Positions 46,261 through 54,656 of a DNA stretch of 64,000 nt are shown here, piece by piece. The notes under the pieces were generated by a model that had not been told where the DNA came from, did not search any database, and saw only the letters and a program-made list of their open reading frames with translations. Within the stretch, counting starts at the first letter, position 1, and the number at the start of each line of letters is the position of its first letter. Position numbers and translations under genes: made by a program. This stretch comes from Thioflexithrix psekupsensis (GTDB lineage: Bacteria > Pseudomonadota > Gammaproteobacteria > Beggiatoales > Beggiatoaceae). The stretch spans positions 372,001 to 436,000 of the forward strand of contig NZ_MSLT01000012.1 of NCBI RefSeq assembly GCF_002149925.1. Direction: 5' to 3'.

Positions 46261-46965
46261 ATGGACGCTAAAACTACGGTTGCTCATCCGCCTCATCATG
46301 TTGTAAGTATTCAAGATATTTAAGCACGTAAAGTGTTGACTCGTCCCAGTTTTGCGGGCGATTTTTTAAATAGCATTCATTTGTTGAACGATTTTTGTGC
46401 GGATATGCACGCTTTTTCTTATAAAAAATTGGCGGCATTGCGCTTAAAGGGTTTATTATTAAATCTTAATATTTGCCAACGAGAATTATTAATGGTGATT
46501 GGTAGCGAAGCGGATTATAAAACGCTTATTGCCCAATTAGAACCGCATAAACGTTTATATCAACTGTTGGCTTTGCATTTTAAGAAAGTTAAAATTGCTT
46601 TTGGTTTAGAAGGCGAATCGGCCAATCATTGTGTGCTGTTGGAAGAGCGGGCATTTATGTCGGTATTGACTCAATCGGACGATTTGCGCGATATGACGCA
46701 TGTGGGGGCGCGATTTCGGCGGGCTTTAAATATCGCCATGCAGGGACATATTTGTGTGTTGCGTTTACAGCAATTAAGCGAGATAGAACAGTTGAAACAA
46801 CTGTGGAAACGCGACCGCATTCAAATGTTAATGCAGAAATATCACATTCTCACCGTGACTGAGCCAAAAAAGTTATTGGTCAAAGTGTGGAAATCGGTTA
46901 ATCAAGAAATGGATAACGAGATTGCCCACAATGAAATTGAAGGCATGATGATTTTTATTGATTAA
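46261..46965 (+). pseudogene. Conserved-looking gene interrupted by an in-frame TAA at codon 21
   Basis: ATG 46261, with AGTAGG eight bases upstream, opens a frame that reads 20 codons (MDAKTTVAHPPHHVVSIQDI) and stops at TAA 46321-46323. The same frame then runs open to 46965, a further 210 codons from GTG 46333. A single CAA-to-TAA change would explain the break. The downstream part is soluble, rich in Leu, Lys and His, and helical, with no family I recognise. It may be a recent pseudogene, or the body may still be made by restart at GTG 46333 or TTG 46336. yggS begins 23 bp after its end. Confidence 0.6.
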
Positions 46966-46988
46966 GGAATAAATTGGATTAACAAGGA

Positions 46989-47726
46989 ATGGTTAATGTA
47001 ACCTTGCTGCAACGGTATCAACAAGCACTTGAGCGCGTACAAACGCAGATTAAAGCGGCTGCTTTTCAAGCCCAGCGTGATCCTAAAGAAATTACTTTAA
47101 TTGCGGTCAGTAAACAACAACCGATTGCCGCGATTGAAGCCTGTTATGCGTTGGGTATTCGGGATTTTGGCGAAAATCGCAGCGATGAATTAGCCCAAAA
47201 AGCCCAGCAATTAGCTCATCTTACTGATTTAAAATGGCATTTTATCGGTCATTTGCAATCCCGCCAAAGTGAAGCCGTGGCGCGGTATGCGCATTATTTT
47301 CATGCGCTAGATCGATTAAAAATTGCACAACGATTGTCTCAACAATTACAAGTGTTCAATCGCCATTTACCTGTTTTTTTACAAGTCAATATTTCAGGCG
47401 AATTATCAAAAAGCGGTTGGCCGTGTGCGCTGTGGCCAGAACATGAGCAGGAAAGAACGGCCTTATTAAATGATTTATTAACCATTCAACAATTGCCTTA
47501 TTTACAGGTGCAAGGTTTAATGACTTTACTGCCTTATGAGGCTGCGAATGAATCTTTATTGCTTTGGTTTAAGCGTTTGGCACAATTGGCCGAAACCTTG
47601 CCACTTCATTCGCAACCCGCAGCGCGTTCTTATTTATCAATGGGAATGAGCCATGATTTCCAATGGGCGATTGCCGCAGGTGCAACCCATATTCGCGTAG
47701 GAACGGCTTTATTTGGCGAGATTTAA
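46989..47726 (+). CDS. yggS: PLP homeostasis protein, YggS family
   Basis: A pyridoxal-phosphate-binding protein that buffers free PLP and affects amino acid metabolism; it has no known catalytic reaction. The 245-residue single-domain alanine-racemase-like barrel has the PLP lysine Lys42 in AVSKQQP. Family motifs DFGENR, WHFIGHLQS, VNIS, GLMTLLP and LSMGMSHDFQWAIAAGATHIRVGTALFG are all present. The segment near residue 137 (SGELSKSGWP) has the K-SG of the family. It overlaps the end of the converging dmeF gene by 18 bp. Confidence 0.94.
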   Translation: MVNVTLLQRYQQALERVQTQIKAAAFQAQRDPKEITLIAVSKQQPIAAIEACYALGIRDFGENRSDELAQKAQQLAHLTDLKWHFIGHLQSRQSEAVARYAHYFHALDRLKIAQRLSQQLQVFNRHLPVFLQVNISGELSKSGWPCALWPEHEQERTALLNDLLTIQQLPYLQVQGLMTLLPYEAANESLLLWFKRLAQLAETLPLHSQPAARSYLSMGMSHDFQWAIAAGATHIRVGTALFGEI

Positions 47727-48683
47727 CTGAACACATTGTTCTTCACAACGAATCACTTCTATTGATAAATGTGCCAATTCAAATTCGTGTAATAACTGCT
47801 TATAATAACTTGATTCTTGCGGCGAATCAGTCACGAGAACCACAATTGCCGCGTAATGATTAGGACTGATTTGCCACACGTGTAAATCAACCACTCGATT
47901 GTCTAAATCTTGCTCAATTTTCTGCTGGATTTTTTTTCTTAATGGATCATTTAAATTACGGTCTAATAAAATAGGACTGGTTTCCTTTAATAAACCCAAA
48001 GCCCACACCATAATAATCCCCATTCCCACTAAGCCCATTGCCGCATCTATCCAAATAATTCCCGCATATTTTCCAATTAATAACGCAATAATCGCTAAAA
48101 TCGAAGTCAATGCGTCCGCTAGAACATGAAAATAAGCTGCTCGTAAATTATGATCATGTTCATGTTCATGGTGATCATGTGCGGGGTGATCGTGTTCATG
48201 GTGATGGTGATGATGATCGCGCAATAACCAAGCAGAAAATAAATTCACCAGCAAACCCAATACGGCAACAATTAGGGCTTCATTAAAATGGATATTTTCT
48301 GGGTGAATAAGGCGTTGTATTGATTCCAAGCCAATGATCAACGCCACCACCGCCAAAGCCACCGCGCTGGCAAATCCGCCCAACACGTTGACTTTGCCCG
48401 TGCCAAAACTGAATTGTGGATGTTGAGCGTAACGACGCGCATATTGGTAAGCAAATAAAGTAATGGCAAATGCCGCCACGTGCGTCCCCATGTGCCAACC
48501 ATCGGCTAACAAAGCCATTGATCCATAAGCGAATCCCGCCACAATTTCAATCAACATCATACTGCCGGTTAAAAGCAGCACTCGTCGCGTTTGCATCTCG
48601 CCTTGTATATTATCTACACGAAAATCATGAGAATGTTGCCATTTTTGCAGCGTATTGGCGTGCATTATTTCATTGTCTCCCAT
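47709..48683 (-). CDS. dmeF: Cation diffusion facilitator, DmeF-like (Co/Ni efflux)
   Basis: A 324-residue inner-membrane metal/proton antiporter. Six membrane helices carry the metal-site motifs ADGWHM (~60-65) and HVLAD (186-190). A cytoplasmic loop at 157-178 is almost wholly His, Asp and Glu, and a C-terminal cytoplasmic domain follows. The N-terminal HSHDF, the FTFGTGK-like FSFGTGK and DHNLRAAYFHVLADALTS match the DmeF group, known for cobalt and nickel resistance. Zinc transport cannot be excluded. The second ATG (48665) has a GGGAGA at a good distance and may be the true start. Confidence 0.85.
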   Translation of the reverse strand: MGDNEIMHANTLQKWQHSHDFRVDNIQGEMQTRRVLLLTGSMMLIEIVAGFAYGSMALLADGWHMGTHVAAFAITLFAYQYARRYAQHPQFSFGTGKVNVLGGFASAVALAVVALIIGLESIQRLIHPENIHFNEALIVAVLGLLVNLFSAWLLRDHHHHHHEHDHPAHDHHEHEHDHNLRAAYFHVLADALTSILAIIALLIGKYAGIIWIDAAMGLVGMGIIMVWALGLLKETSPILLDRNLNDPLRKKIQQKIEQDLDNRVVDLHVWQISPNHYAAIVVLVTDSPQESSYYKQLLHEFELAHLSIEVIRCEEQCVQLNLAK

Positions 48684-48707
48684 TTATCTTTTCTGAGCAT
48701 CCATTCA

Positions 48708-49862
48708 CTAAGGCACAGCCAATACACTGATTCGTCCACTTTGATTGTAAACATAAAGACGGTCTTGTGCTAAAATCGGCGGGGCTAAAATACGGCTTTT
48801 ATCCGTTTGGTGACGACCGACAAACTGCCCATCTTCAGCACGCATCCAGTGTAAATAACCTTCTACATCACCCACAATCACATATTGTCCTGTACTCACG
48901 GGGGCGGTTAATTGGCGATTTTCCAATTTGGTCTGTTTCCACACCGCAGAACCAGTAAAACGATCCAAAGCCCACACATGATCTTGATCATCTGTCACGT
49001 AAACATAGCGATTATCCGCGCCTAAACCCGCATGAGAAGACATTTCCCGCTCCCACAAAACACGGCCGCTGTACAAATCCATCGCCACCATTCGCCCGCG
49101 GTAACTGACGACGTATAAAACATCCCCCATAATCACAGGGTCTGCGTCAATATCAACCATACGCTCCAATTCGGAGCGGCCGCGTGGTACGGCGATACTG
49201 GCTTCCCACAACAATGCGCCGTTGTCTAACTGTACTGCGGCCAATTTTCCGTTATCAAAACCCGCAATCACCGCGCCGCTGACCAAAACAGGCGTACTTG
49301 CACCGCGCAAAGTCAATACAGGAACAGTCCGTTCATAAACCCAAGTCCGTTGGCCGCTACGGCTATCAATGCCCCACAATTTGCCATCTAAAGTCCGCGC
49401 CACCACAACGCCTTGTGCCAATTGTGGCGGAGTCAATATTTCGCTAGACAATTCGGTACGCCATACTTCTGCACCGGTGGTGCTATTTAAGGCGATTAAA
49501 TCGCCTTTATTTGATCCCACAATGACTAATTCTTGATTGACACCGGGGCCGCTGGAGACAGGAATATTTTTTAACGCATTCTTCCATACCACTTTTCCTG
49601 TATCTGCATTAAATACAGTAACGCCATTTCTGGGATCGCTGACAAATATTTTACGGTCGAATATAGCGGGTTTTAGCGGCAAAAATTGTTCTGCTTTTAG
49701 GCCACTGCTGGCTTTTACCGTCCATTGCACCAATCCCGAAACGGCAACGCTAGGAGTAAAATCAACCAATGGCGCAGGTTCACGGGTGACATCTTTTTGG
49801 GTGAATAAACCACATCCCGATAGCACCGACAATAACCCAATTCCTATCAACACACGTAACAT
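48708..49862 (-). CDS. bamB: Outer membrane protein assembly factor BamB (lipoprotein)
   Basis: A lipoprotein of the BAM complex that helps fold outer-membrane barrels, anchored in the inner leaflet of the outer membrane. The 384 residues start with a lipoprotein signal (LRVLIGIGLLSVLSGC, lipobox LSGC with Cys17). An eight-bladed PQQ-type beta-propeller follows, with repeated (V)..N..TG...W-type blades, for example FNADTGKVVWKN, LNSTTGAEVWRTE and LDRFTGSAVWKQ. It lies 4 bp downstream of the yfgM-like gene, the usual order. The der gene that often follows is not present. Confidence 0.95.
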   Translation of the reverse strand: MLRVLIGIGLLSVLSGCGLFTQKDVTREPAPLVDFTPSVAVSGLVQWTVKASSGLKAEQFLPLKPAIFDRKIFVSDPRNGVTVFNADTGKVVWKNALKNIPVSSGPGVNQELVIVGSNKGDLIALNSTTGAEVWRTELSSEILTPPQLAQGVVVARTLDGKLWGIDSRSGQRTWVYERTVPVLTLRGASTPVLVSGAVIAGFDNGKLAAVQLDNGALLWEASIAVPRGRSELERMVDIDADPVIMGDVLYVVSYRGRMVAMDLYSGRVLWEREMSSHAGLGADNRYVYVTDDQDHVWALDRFTGSAVWKQTKLENRQLTAPVSTGQYVIVGDVEGYLHWMRAEDGQFVGRHQTDKSRILAPPILAQDRLYVYNQSGRISVLAVP

Positions 49863-49866
49863 TAGG

Positions 49867-51033
49867 TTATTCCTCTGTCGATACCGGTGCGGGTGGAATT
49901 TCAGACGGAGCCACTTCTTGTGCTTGTACAGTTTCTGTCACTGGAGTGACTTGGACGGAAGGAGTAACTTCAGGCGTGGGCGTTTGTGTATTTTCAACCG
50001 TCGTTTCTACCACAGGAGTTTCTGCGGGAGTGACCACTGTTTCTACCACAGGAGTTTCTGTGGGAGTGACCACTGTTTCTACCACAGGAGTTTCCGCGGG
50101 AGTGACTACTGTTTCTACCACAGGAGTTTCCGCGGGAATTCCCACCGTTTCTACCACAGGAGTTTCCGCGGGAGCGACTACTGTTTCTACCACAGGAGTT
50201 TCCGCGGGGGTGACCACTGTTTCTACCACAGGAGTTTCCGCGGGAATTTCCACTGTTTCCGTAACCGGCGTGACTTCGATAGACGGGATCGCTTCAGGCA
50301 AACCGGTTTGATCGGGAACTAAAGTCATTTCAATAGGATTAGCCGGAGGAGTTTCTTCGGCCGCAGGCAATTCTGGAGCTTGTGCCAATAAGTGATCGGT
50401 ATCTGATTGGCCGACATTGTCCAATTTCATTTGTAATAAACGACGGTGCGCACTGTTTAATTCCTTATAATCCAACGCGCTTTGATACGCAACTCGCGCC
50501 GCCTCTAACGCCTCTTCAGCCAACGCAATATCGCCTTCTAATTCAGCATAAGCCGCGACAAAATCCGCTTTTTCAGGCACTTTTAACACCTCTTTTGCCG
50601 CGGCAATATTGTCTTGATCTAAAAATAACTGTGCTTTGCGTAAACGTGCGATATGTTTAACATGTGCAGGTTTACCGTGATCGAGTACCCATTGCAAATG
50701 CGCGTGAGCGGCATCTAACTGATTGTCGTCAACCGCTTGTTTTGCCAAGGCTAAAGCCGCTAAACTGGCGTAAGGACTGCTACTGTAATCTGCTAATAAC
50801 GCTCTAGCCGATCCTTGTAATTGGTCGGATTGCTTTTTTTCAATCGCTAACAACACTTGTTCATACTGCGCTGAGGCTGTTTCTGCTTTTTGTTGCGTGT
50901 AGGCCTGCCACGCTTGCCATCCTAATAATAAAGATGCCCCTAAAATTAATCCGGCGGCGACGGATAAGCCATTTTCTTTCCACCATTTTTTAATGGCTTC
51001 AACTTGTTCGTCTTCTGTTGCGTAAGTAGTCAC
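49867..51033 (-). CDS. YfgM-like membrane-anchored TPR protein with repetitive C-terminal extension
   Basis: The first ~210 residues match YfgM: a short cytoplasmic start (TEDEQVEAIKKWWKENG), one membrane helix (~24-43), then a periplasmic helical TPR-like domain (SARALLADYSSSPYASLAALALAKQAV, EALEAARVAYQSALDY). YfgM assists SecYEG-linked chaperones and is usually encoded just before bamB, as here. Normal YfgM ends near residue 206. This protein continues to 388 residues with a Pro/Glu/Thr/Val-rich tail that contains seven near-perfect 12-residue repeats (core ETPVVET). The tail is probably unstructured and periplasmic. hisS, often upstream, is absent. Confidence 0.85.
   Translation of the reverse strand: MTTYATEDEQVEAIKKWWKENGLSVAAGLILGASLLLGWQAWQAYTQQKAETASAQYEQVLLAIEKKQSDQLQGSARALLADYSSSPYASLAALALAKQAVDDNQLDAAHAHLQWVLDHGKPAHVKHIARLRKAQLFLDQDNIAAAKEVLKVPEKADFVAAYAELEGDIALAEEALEAARVAYQSALDYKELNSAHRRLLQMKLDNVGQSDTDHLLAQAPELPAAEETPPANPIEMTLVPDQTGLPEAIPSIEVTPVTETVEIPAETPVVETVVTPAETPVVETVVAPAETPVVETVGIPAETPVVETVVTPAETPVVETVVTPTETPVVETVVTPAETPVVETTVENTQTPTPEVTPSVQVTPVTETVQAQEVAPSEIPPAPVSTEE
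50003..50254. repeat. Seven tandem 36-bp coding repeats
   Basis: A 36-bp unit (starting GTTTCTACCACAGGAG on the plus strand) is repeated seven times head-to-tail without spacers inside the yfgM-like gene. It encodes a 12-residue (A/T)ETPVVET-VVTP unit on the minus strand. Differences between units are mostly one or two bases; one unit reads VGIP and one VVAP instead of VVTP. Confidence 0.93.
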
Positions 51034-51058
51034 TGAGAAATTTCCTTATTTTGTGGTC

Positions 51059-51128
51059 ATAAGTGGTTAAATAAAAATAAGTCGTTAAACAAAAATATTC
51101 AGCTACTAAAATTGTTCAGAATTTTCAC
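51059..51128. repeat. Dispersed repeat, A/T-rich part, copy 1
   Basis: The stretch reads ATAAGTGGTTAAATAAAAATA..., then AAATATTCAGCTACTAAAAT and GTTCAGAATTTT. It aligns with 63204-63281 except for an extra ~18-base insert (AAGTCGTTAAACAAAAAT). It directly abuts the GC-rich inverted repeat, and the same order is seen in copy 2, so the two parts may form one element. Confidence 0.6.
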
Positions 51129-51258
51129 ATTTCTACCGCCCCCTGCCCCCTCCTGCTAGGAGGGGGAAGAGATGAGGTTATCTTGTTAAATTTTAATTAT
51201 AAAAACAAGCTCTTATTCCCCCCTCCTAGCAGGAGGGGGGTTAGGGGGCGGTAGAAAT
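51129..51258. repeat. Nested GC-rich inverted repeat (REP/MITE-like)
   Basis: The left arm 51129-51166 begins ATTTCTACCGCCCCCT, and the right arm 51218-51258 is nearly its complement (ends AGGGGGCGGTAGAAAT). Each arm holds its own palindrome, CCCTCCTGCTAGGAGGG. The loop between them can pair again (CTTGTT with AACAAG). The element fills the gap between the yfgM-like gene and the sagB-type gene. It contrasts sharply with the A/T-rich surroundings and has no open frame. A decayed related copy lies near 63204. Confidence 0.85.
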
Positions 51259-51303
51259 GCTAATAGTTCAAATTATTTCTGTTTAGGTTGTTAATAAAAA
51301 CAA

Positions 51304-52953
51304 TTAATTGCCATAACCGGGCAAGGTCAGTAAACGCGAATCTTCGACGCGGCCACCGACAGTAAAGTGATAAAGTGATTGGTACTCATCTCCAGTTAAA
51401 CCTAACACTTCATGTACGGCATCATCGAAAAAGCAACCAATTCCTGTACCTGCCAACTGATTAAATTCTGCTTCCAAATACAACAGGTGGCCAATCAAAC
51501 CCGTTTCCCAAAATAAACGCGGATAAAACCACGCACCCCACGCGGCTAATGTCGGTTGAAAACGGCACAACATGGATACCGCAAAACAACCATCCGACGC
51601 AATTGCCTGATGACAAGAAACTTGTTTAGCCAATTGTCGCCCATCGCCCGAAGTCAGGTGAAATAAGGGCAGATCGTCGGGACAAGAAGGCACAGATTGC
51701 CAAGAAAATTCAGGTTTTAACAAGCCTTGTAAACGTTCTTTCGCATTCGCCTCGCGCAATAACAAGTAAAGTCCAGATTCCAACCCTTCCACGCGATGTA
51801 CCAGTAACACTAAATTAACTTGGGCAGGCCACGCCACTGCGGTAAAAGGCACTTGTCCGGGCAAGGGCAACGTACGTTTTAACAAGCGAAAAAAATGCGA
51901 TGCGCTTAAATGACTGTGTCCGTCCATCGCCACCGCACTGCGTCGCTTCTGCACAATATCATGAATACTGGGTTCATTTTGACGGACATCGTGGACTACG
52001 GAAGAGGTGGGAATTGTAGGCGTTATTGTATAAGGTAAATCGCCGGCGGCTTTATGCGTGGCAATGGTGACGTGTTCAATAATACGCCAACGCAAATGTT
52101 CAGGGCTTAAACGATTGGCTTCACCGCGCCACTGTAAGCGAGCAAAGGCTTGGATTGCTGTCGCCTCTGGCCGTGCATCGGCGGCGGTGGGTGTGGGAGA
52201 AATCGCCAATAAACAATCGGGGTGTTCTGCTTCGTTGCCTTCACGCAAATGGGTGAGTCCCATAAGTAGCACTAATTCTTCTGTTCCCAAGCCATCCAGC
52301 AATGTCACCGTCCACCCCAAAGCCGAAGCAGCCACACTTAATGCCGCAATGGCGTGTCCAATATCATGCTGACAATAGCGAAAAGCCCGCTCTCCGTATT
52401 TCCACATTTCGCGCCAGTGAATCGAAGATAAGCCGATAAAACAAGTAGTTGCAGGGAAATTCGCCGATAAATTCGTCCATAATGTGTGAGACAATTCAGC
52501 CCGTTGTTCTAAAGCGTGTTCTTTGGGTGCGTAATGAAACACAGAAGGTTTATGATGTAAACCGTCAATCGCGCCGCACAGCAAGTAAACTTCTGTCGGG
52601 TGTAAATTGCCACTGGAAGGATTCACGCGCAATGCCCAGCGTGTCTCACCGGCTTGTTTCCAAGCGGACAAGGCAAAACTATTGTAAAACAATTGTGAAA
52701 TGTGCGATAAATTCAGCGGTTGCGTGCGACAACTTCCCTGTAAAAAAGCAGAAGAATAAGGCACTTGTGTCACATCATGCGGTGGATGAGGCAGAGGAAA
52801 TAAAGGCGCGCCTTGAAAACGTCGAAACGGATCCGGTTGATCATCCCAATCTAAGAATTGAGGGCCGCGAGCATATTGATGAAAATGATGTTTAGTGGCC
52901 TCATGGTAACCTAATACTTGAGCCAATTCATCTTTCAATTTTTCTGTATTCAT
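51304..52953 (-). CDS. SagB-type nitroreductase-family dehydrogenase (tandem domains)
   Basis: A 549-residue FMN-dependent oxidoreductase-type protein. The N-terminal half carries the SagB/ThcOx motif RVNPSSGNLHPTE (110-121), followed by KYGERAFRYCQHDIGHAIAALSVAASALGW. The C-terminal half starts a second nitroreductase unit (VQKRRSAVAMDG) with a more diverged core. SagB-type enzymes oxidise azolines to azoles in modified peptides. No precursor peptide, cyclodehydratase or YcaO gene is near, so the substrate here is unknown. It lies alone, next to an inverted-repeat element. Single-copy tandem SagB-like proteins without clusters occur in other bacteria. Confidence 0.82.
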   Translation of the reverse strand: MNTEKLKDELAQVLGYHEATKHHFHQYARGPQFLDWDDQPDPFRRFQGAPLFPLPHPPHDVTQVPYSSAFLQGSCRTQPLNLSHISQLFYNSFALSAWKQAGETRWALRVNPSSGNLHPTEVYLLCGAIDGLHHKPSVFHYAPKEHALEQRAELSHTLWTNLSANFPATTCFIGLSSIHWREMWKYGERAFRYCQHDIGHAIAALSVAASALGWTVTLLDGLGTEELVLLMGLTHLREGNEAEHPDCLLAISPTPTAADARPEATAIQAFARLQWRGEANRLSPEHLRWRIIEHVTIATHKAAGDLPYTITPTIPTSSVVHDVRQNEPSIHDIVQKRRSAVAMDGHSHLSASHFFRLLKRTLPLPGQVPFTAVAWPAQVNLVLLVHRVEGLESGLYLLLREANAKERLQGLLKPEFSWQSVPSCPDDLPLFHLTSGDGRQLAKQVSCHQAIASDGCFAVSMLCRFQPTLAAWGAWFYPRLFWETGLIGHLLYLEAEFNQLAGTGIGCFFDDAVHEVLGLTGDEYQSLYHFTVGGRVEDSRLLTLPGYGN

Positions 52954-53136
52954 AACACCACAAACTGCGATTTAAGGAGACACCCCCAGTCCCAACAGCC
53001 AATGACTTTTGCAGAAGACCAGAGCTAAAAATATCTATTATAACAAATTGAATTCGTTACGGATCAGAGTATGAGTGGTGTTTTTTATCTTATTGAAATA
53101 TAAAAAATTATTGTGAAAAACAACGAAATAAAGCGT

Positions 53137-53436
53137 TTATCCTCCACCGCGTTGAAAATAGTGGGAAAAACGCTGCATAAAAGCCAAACGTTCACTCACA
53201 GAATCGTTATCAAAATACAATTCAACCCGTGTCACCGGCAAAGTGAGCAAAGCAATACGACGCGGAGGTTGTGGAATCAGTTGAATGCGAAGGTGTAGTG
53301 TTGCCGTTTGAATTTGTAAACAATAATCCGACCGCGCCTCATGGACACCGGGCATCATTTTGGCAAAAATCCGTTTAAATTCTTCAGGCGTTAATGCCAT
53401 TTCATAATGCTGTTGTGACGCAGTCGAATTAAACAT
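53137..53436 (-). CDS. Small conserved protein downstream of moaB
   Basis: A 99-residue soluble protein starting at the base after the moaB stop (TAA then ATG), so translation is coupled. Segments that look conserved are ALTPEEFKRIFAKMMPGV, PQPPRRIALLTLPVTRVEL and the terminal FMQRFSHYFQRGGG. I recognise this as an uncharacterised gammaproteobacterial type but cannot give a function. Placement suggests a link with molybdenum cofactor metabolism, which is only an inference. Confidence 0.65.
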   Translation of the reverse strand: MFNSTASQQHYEMALTPEEFKRIFAKMMPGVHEARSDYCLQIQTATLHLRIQLIPQPPRRIALLTLPVTRVELYFDNDSVSERLAFMQRFSHYFQRGGG

Positions 53437-53967
53437 TTATTTTTCCAATAAGCGCGGCATTAATTCGACAAAATTACACGGCTGCGTGCGATAGTCTAAT
53501 TGCGCATTTAAAATATGATGCCATGCCGTGCGACATGCACCTGATGATCCCGGCAAACAAAAAATATAAGTGCCATTGGCCACACCTGCAATAGCGCGTG
53601 ATTGAATGGTTGAGGTCTTAATTTCTTCATAGGAAATTTGGCGAAATAATTCCCCAAATCCTTCGATTTTCTTATCCAATAATGGCGTAACCGCTTCAGG
53701 CGTAGAATCTCGTCCTGTAACTCCCGTTCCGCCTGTGGTTAAAACCACCGTAATGTCGTCATCGGCAATCCAACGAGATAAAGCCGCTCGAATTTGATAA
53801 ATATTGTCTTTGACAATGGTTTTTTCAGCCACGCGATGTCCTGCTTGCGTGATTAAATCCATCAAAACCTTACCAGAGGCATCTGTGGCTTCGGTGCGAG
53901 TGTCAGAAATGCTCAATACGGCAATGTTCAAGGAAATAAATGATCGATTTCCTGATACGTGTGACAT
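53437..53967 (-). CDS. moaB: Molybdenum cofactor biosynthesis protein B
   Basis: A MogA/MoaB-type molybdopterin-binding protein that adenylylates molybdopterin or assists metal insertion. The 176 residues show LNIAVLSISDTRT near the start, the nucleotide/pterin-binding loop TTGGTGVTGRD (77-87), and FCLPGSSGACRTAW, all family motifs. MoaB is chosen over MogA by the size and the ISDTR/SSGACR pattern. No other moa or moe genes are in the window; nitrogenase and nitrate or formate enzymes would be possible users of molybdenum. Confidence 0.92.
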   Translation of the reverse strand: MSHVSGNRSFISLNIAVLSISDTRTEATDASGKVLMDLITQAGHRVAEKTIVKDNIYQIRAALSRWIADDDITVVLTTGGTGVTGRDSTPEAVTPLLDKKIEGFGELFRQISYEEIKTSTIQSRAIAGVANGTYIFCLPGSSGACRTAWHHILNAQLDYRTQPCNFVELMPRLLEK

Positions 53968-54074
53968 GTTTTGTCCTCGTTTTTGGGGTTGGTTTTTTTG
54001 ATAAGAATTCTGTTCTTAGTTGGGAGATTTAAATCGCGATAAAAAATTTTTTAATTCTTTTAAAGAATAAAATC

Positions 54075-54548
54075 CTACGAATTAAAACTCGACAAATCGC
54101 GTTCTAATTTTTCTTGAATAGCGGTCATTATTTTATGGGTGATTTTAATCTCTTCAACGTGAAGTCCGTCTGAGAGTTGATTAATCCAAGGGACTTGTAA
54201 ACGCATCGCGGCATCAAAAATCTGCTGCCCTTTTTCTGTCAACACCACCAAGGAAGCACGTCTATGATGCGGATTAGGCGCGAAAGTTACCAAGCCTTCT
54301 TTTTCTAAATCATTAATCACTCGTTGAACATTTTGCCGATTCACTCCCATGTCTCGCGCCAGCCAAGCAACAGGCTGTGGTTTTTCTGCGGCAACAATTT
54401 CGCCCAATATTTGCCAACGTACACTGGTTAAACCCAATTCGGCCACCAAACGATCCCCAGCAGTCAGCATTTGATTACTCACGCGAAATAAATCTAAAAC
54501 TAAATCGGACAACGCAGCACCCGCCGCGGTTCTGGTCAAGTCAGACAT
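54075..54548 (-). CDS. MarR-family transcriptional regulator
   Basis: A 157-residue dimeric winged-helix regulator. The core has VRWQILGEIVAAEKPQPVAWLARDMGVNRQNVQRVINDLEKEGLV split over ~43-90: helix-turn-helix with recognition helix NRQNVQRVINDL, then the beta-wing NPHHRRASLVVLTEKG. It is divergent from a small membrane-protein gene, with a palindrome (54588-54605) between them that fits a MarR operator. It probably represses itself and the neighbour until a small ligand binds. Confidence 0.9.
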   Translation of the reverse strand: MSDLTRTAAGAALSDLVLDLFRVSNQMLTAGDRLVAELGLTSVRWQILGEIVAAEKPQPVAWLARDMGVNRQNVQRVINDLEKEGLVTFAPNPHHRRASLVVLTEKGQQIFDAAMRLQVPWINQLSDGLHVEEIKITHKIMTAIQEKLERDLSSFNS

Positions 54549-54587
54549 GATGCTTTCCTTGCAAATAAAATTGTTTATATTGCATAA

Positions 54588-54605
54588 TTGACATTATGAT
54601 GTCAA
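54588..54605. promoter_or_regulatory. Palindromic MarR operator overlapping promoter
   Basis: TTGACAT-TATG-ATGTCAA is a perfect inverted repeat with 7-bp arms. Its left arm contains a perfect -35 TTGACA; with a 17-base spacer, TAAACT (54611-54616) forms a -10 for the rightward gene. On the minus strand the mirror TTGACA can serve marR. A regulator bound here would block both promoters. Confidence 0.7.
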
Positions 54606-54656
54606 AAAATTAAACTCTATTTTCCTGCAACTATTGAATTAAAAGCGTTTATTCGT

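Noticed and set aside
46321-46323. Programmed recoding of the in-frame stop
   Set aside because: The codon is TAA, not TGA or TAG, and I saw no slippery site or structure next to it; mutation or restart is simpler.
50003-50254. CRISPR array
   Set aside because: The 36-bp repeats are contiguous with no spacers and lie in frame within a protein gene.
49537-50322. Long plus-strand open frame rich in His, Arg, Phe and Ser repeats
   Set aside because: It is antisense to bamB and the yfgM-like gene and stays open only because the 36-bp coding repeats lack stops in several frames. The overlapping frame at 49946-50311 is open for the same reason.
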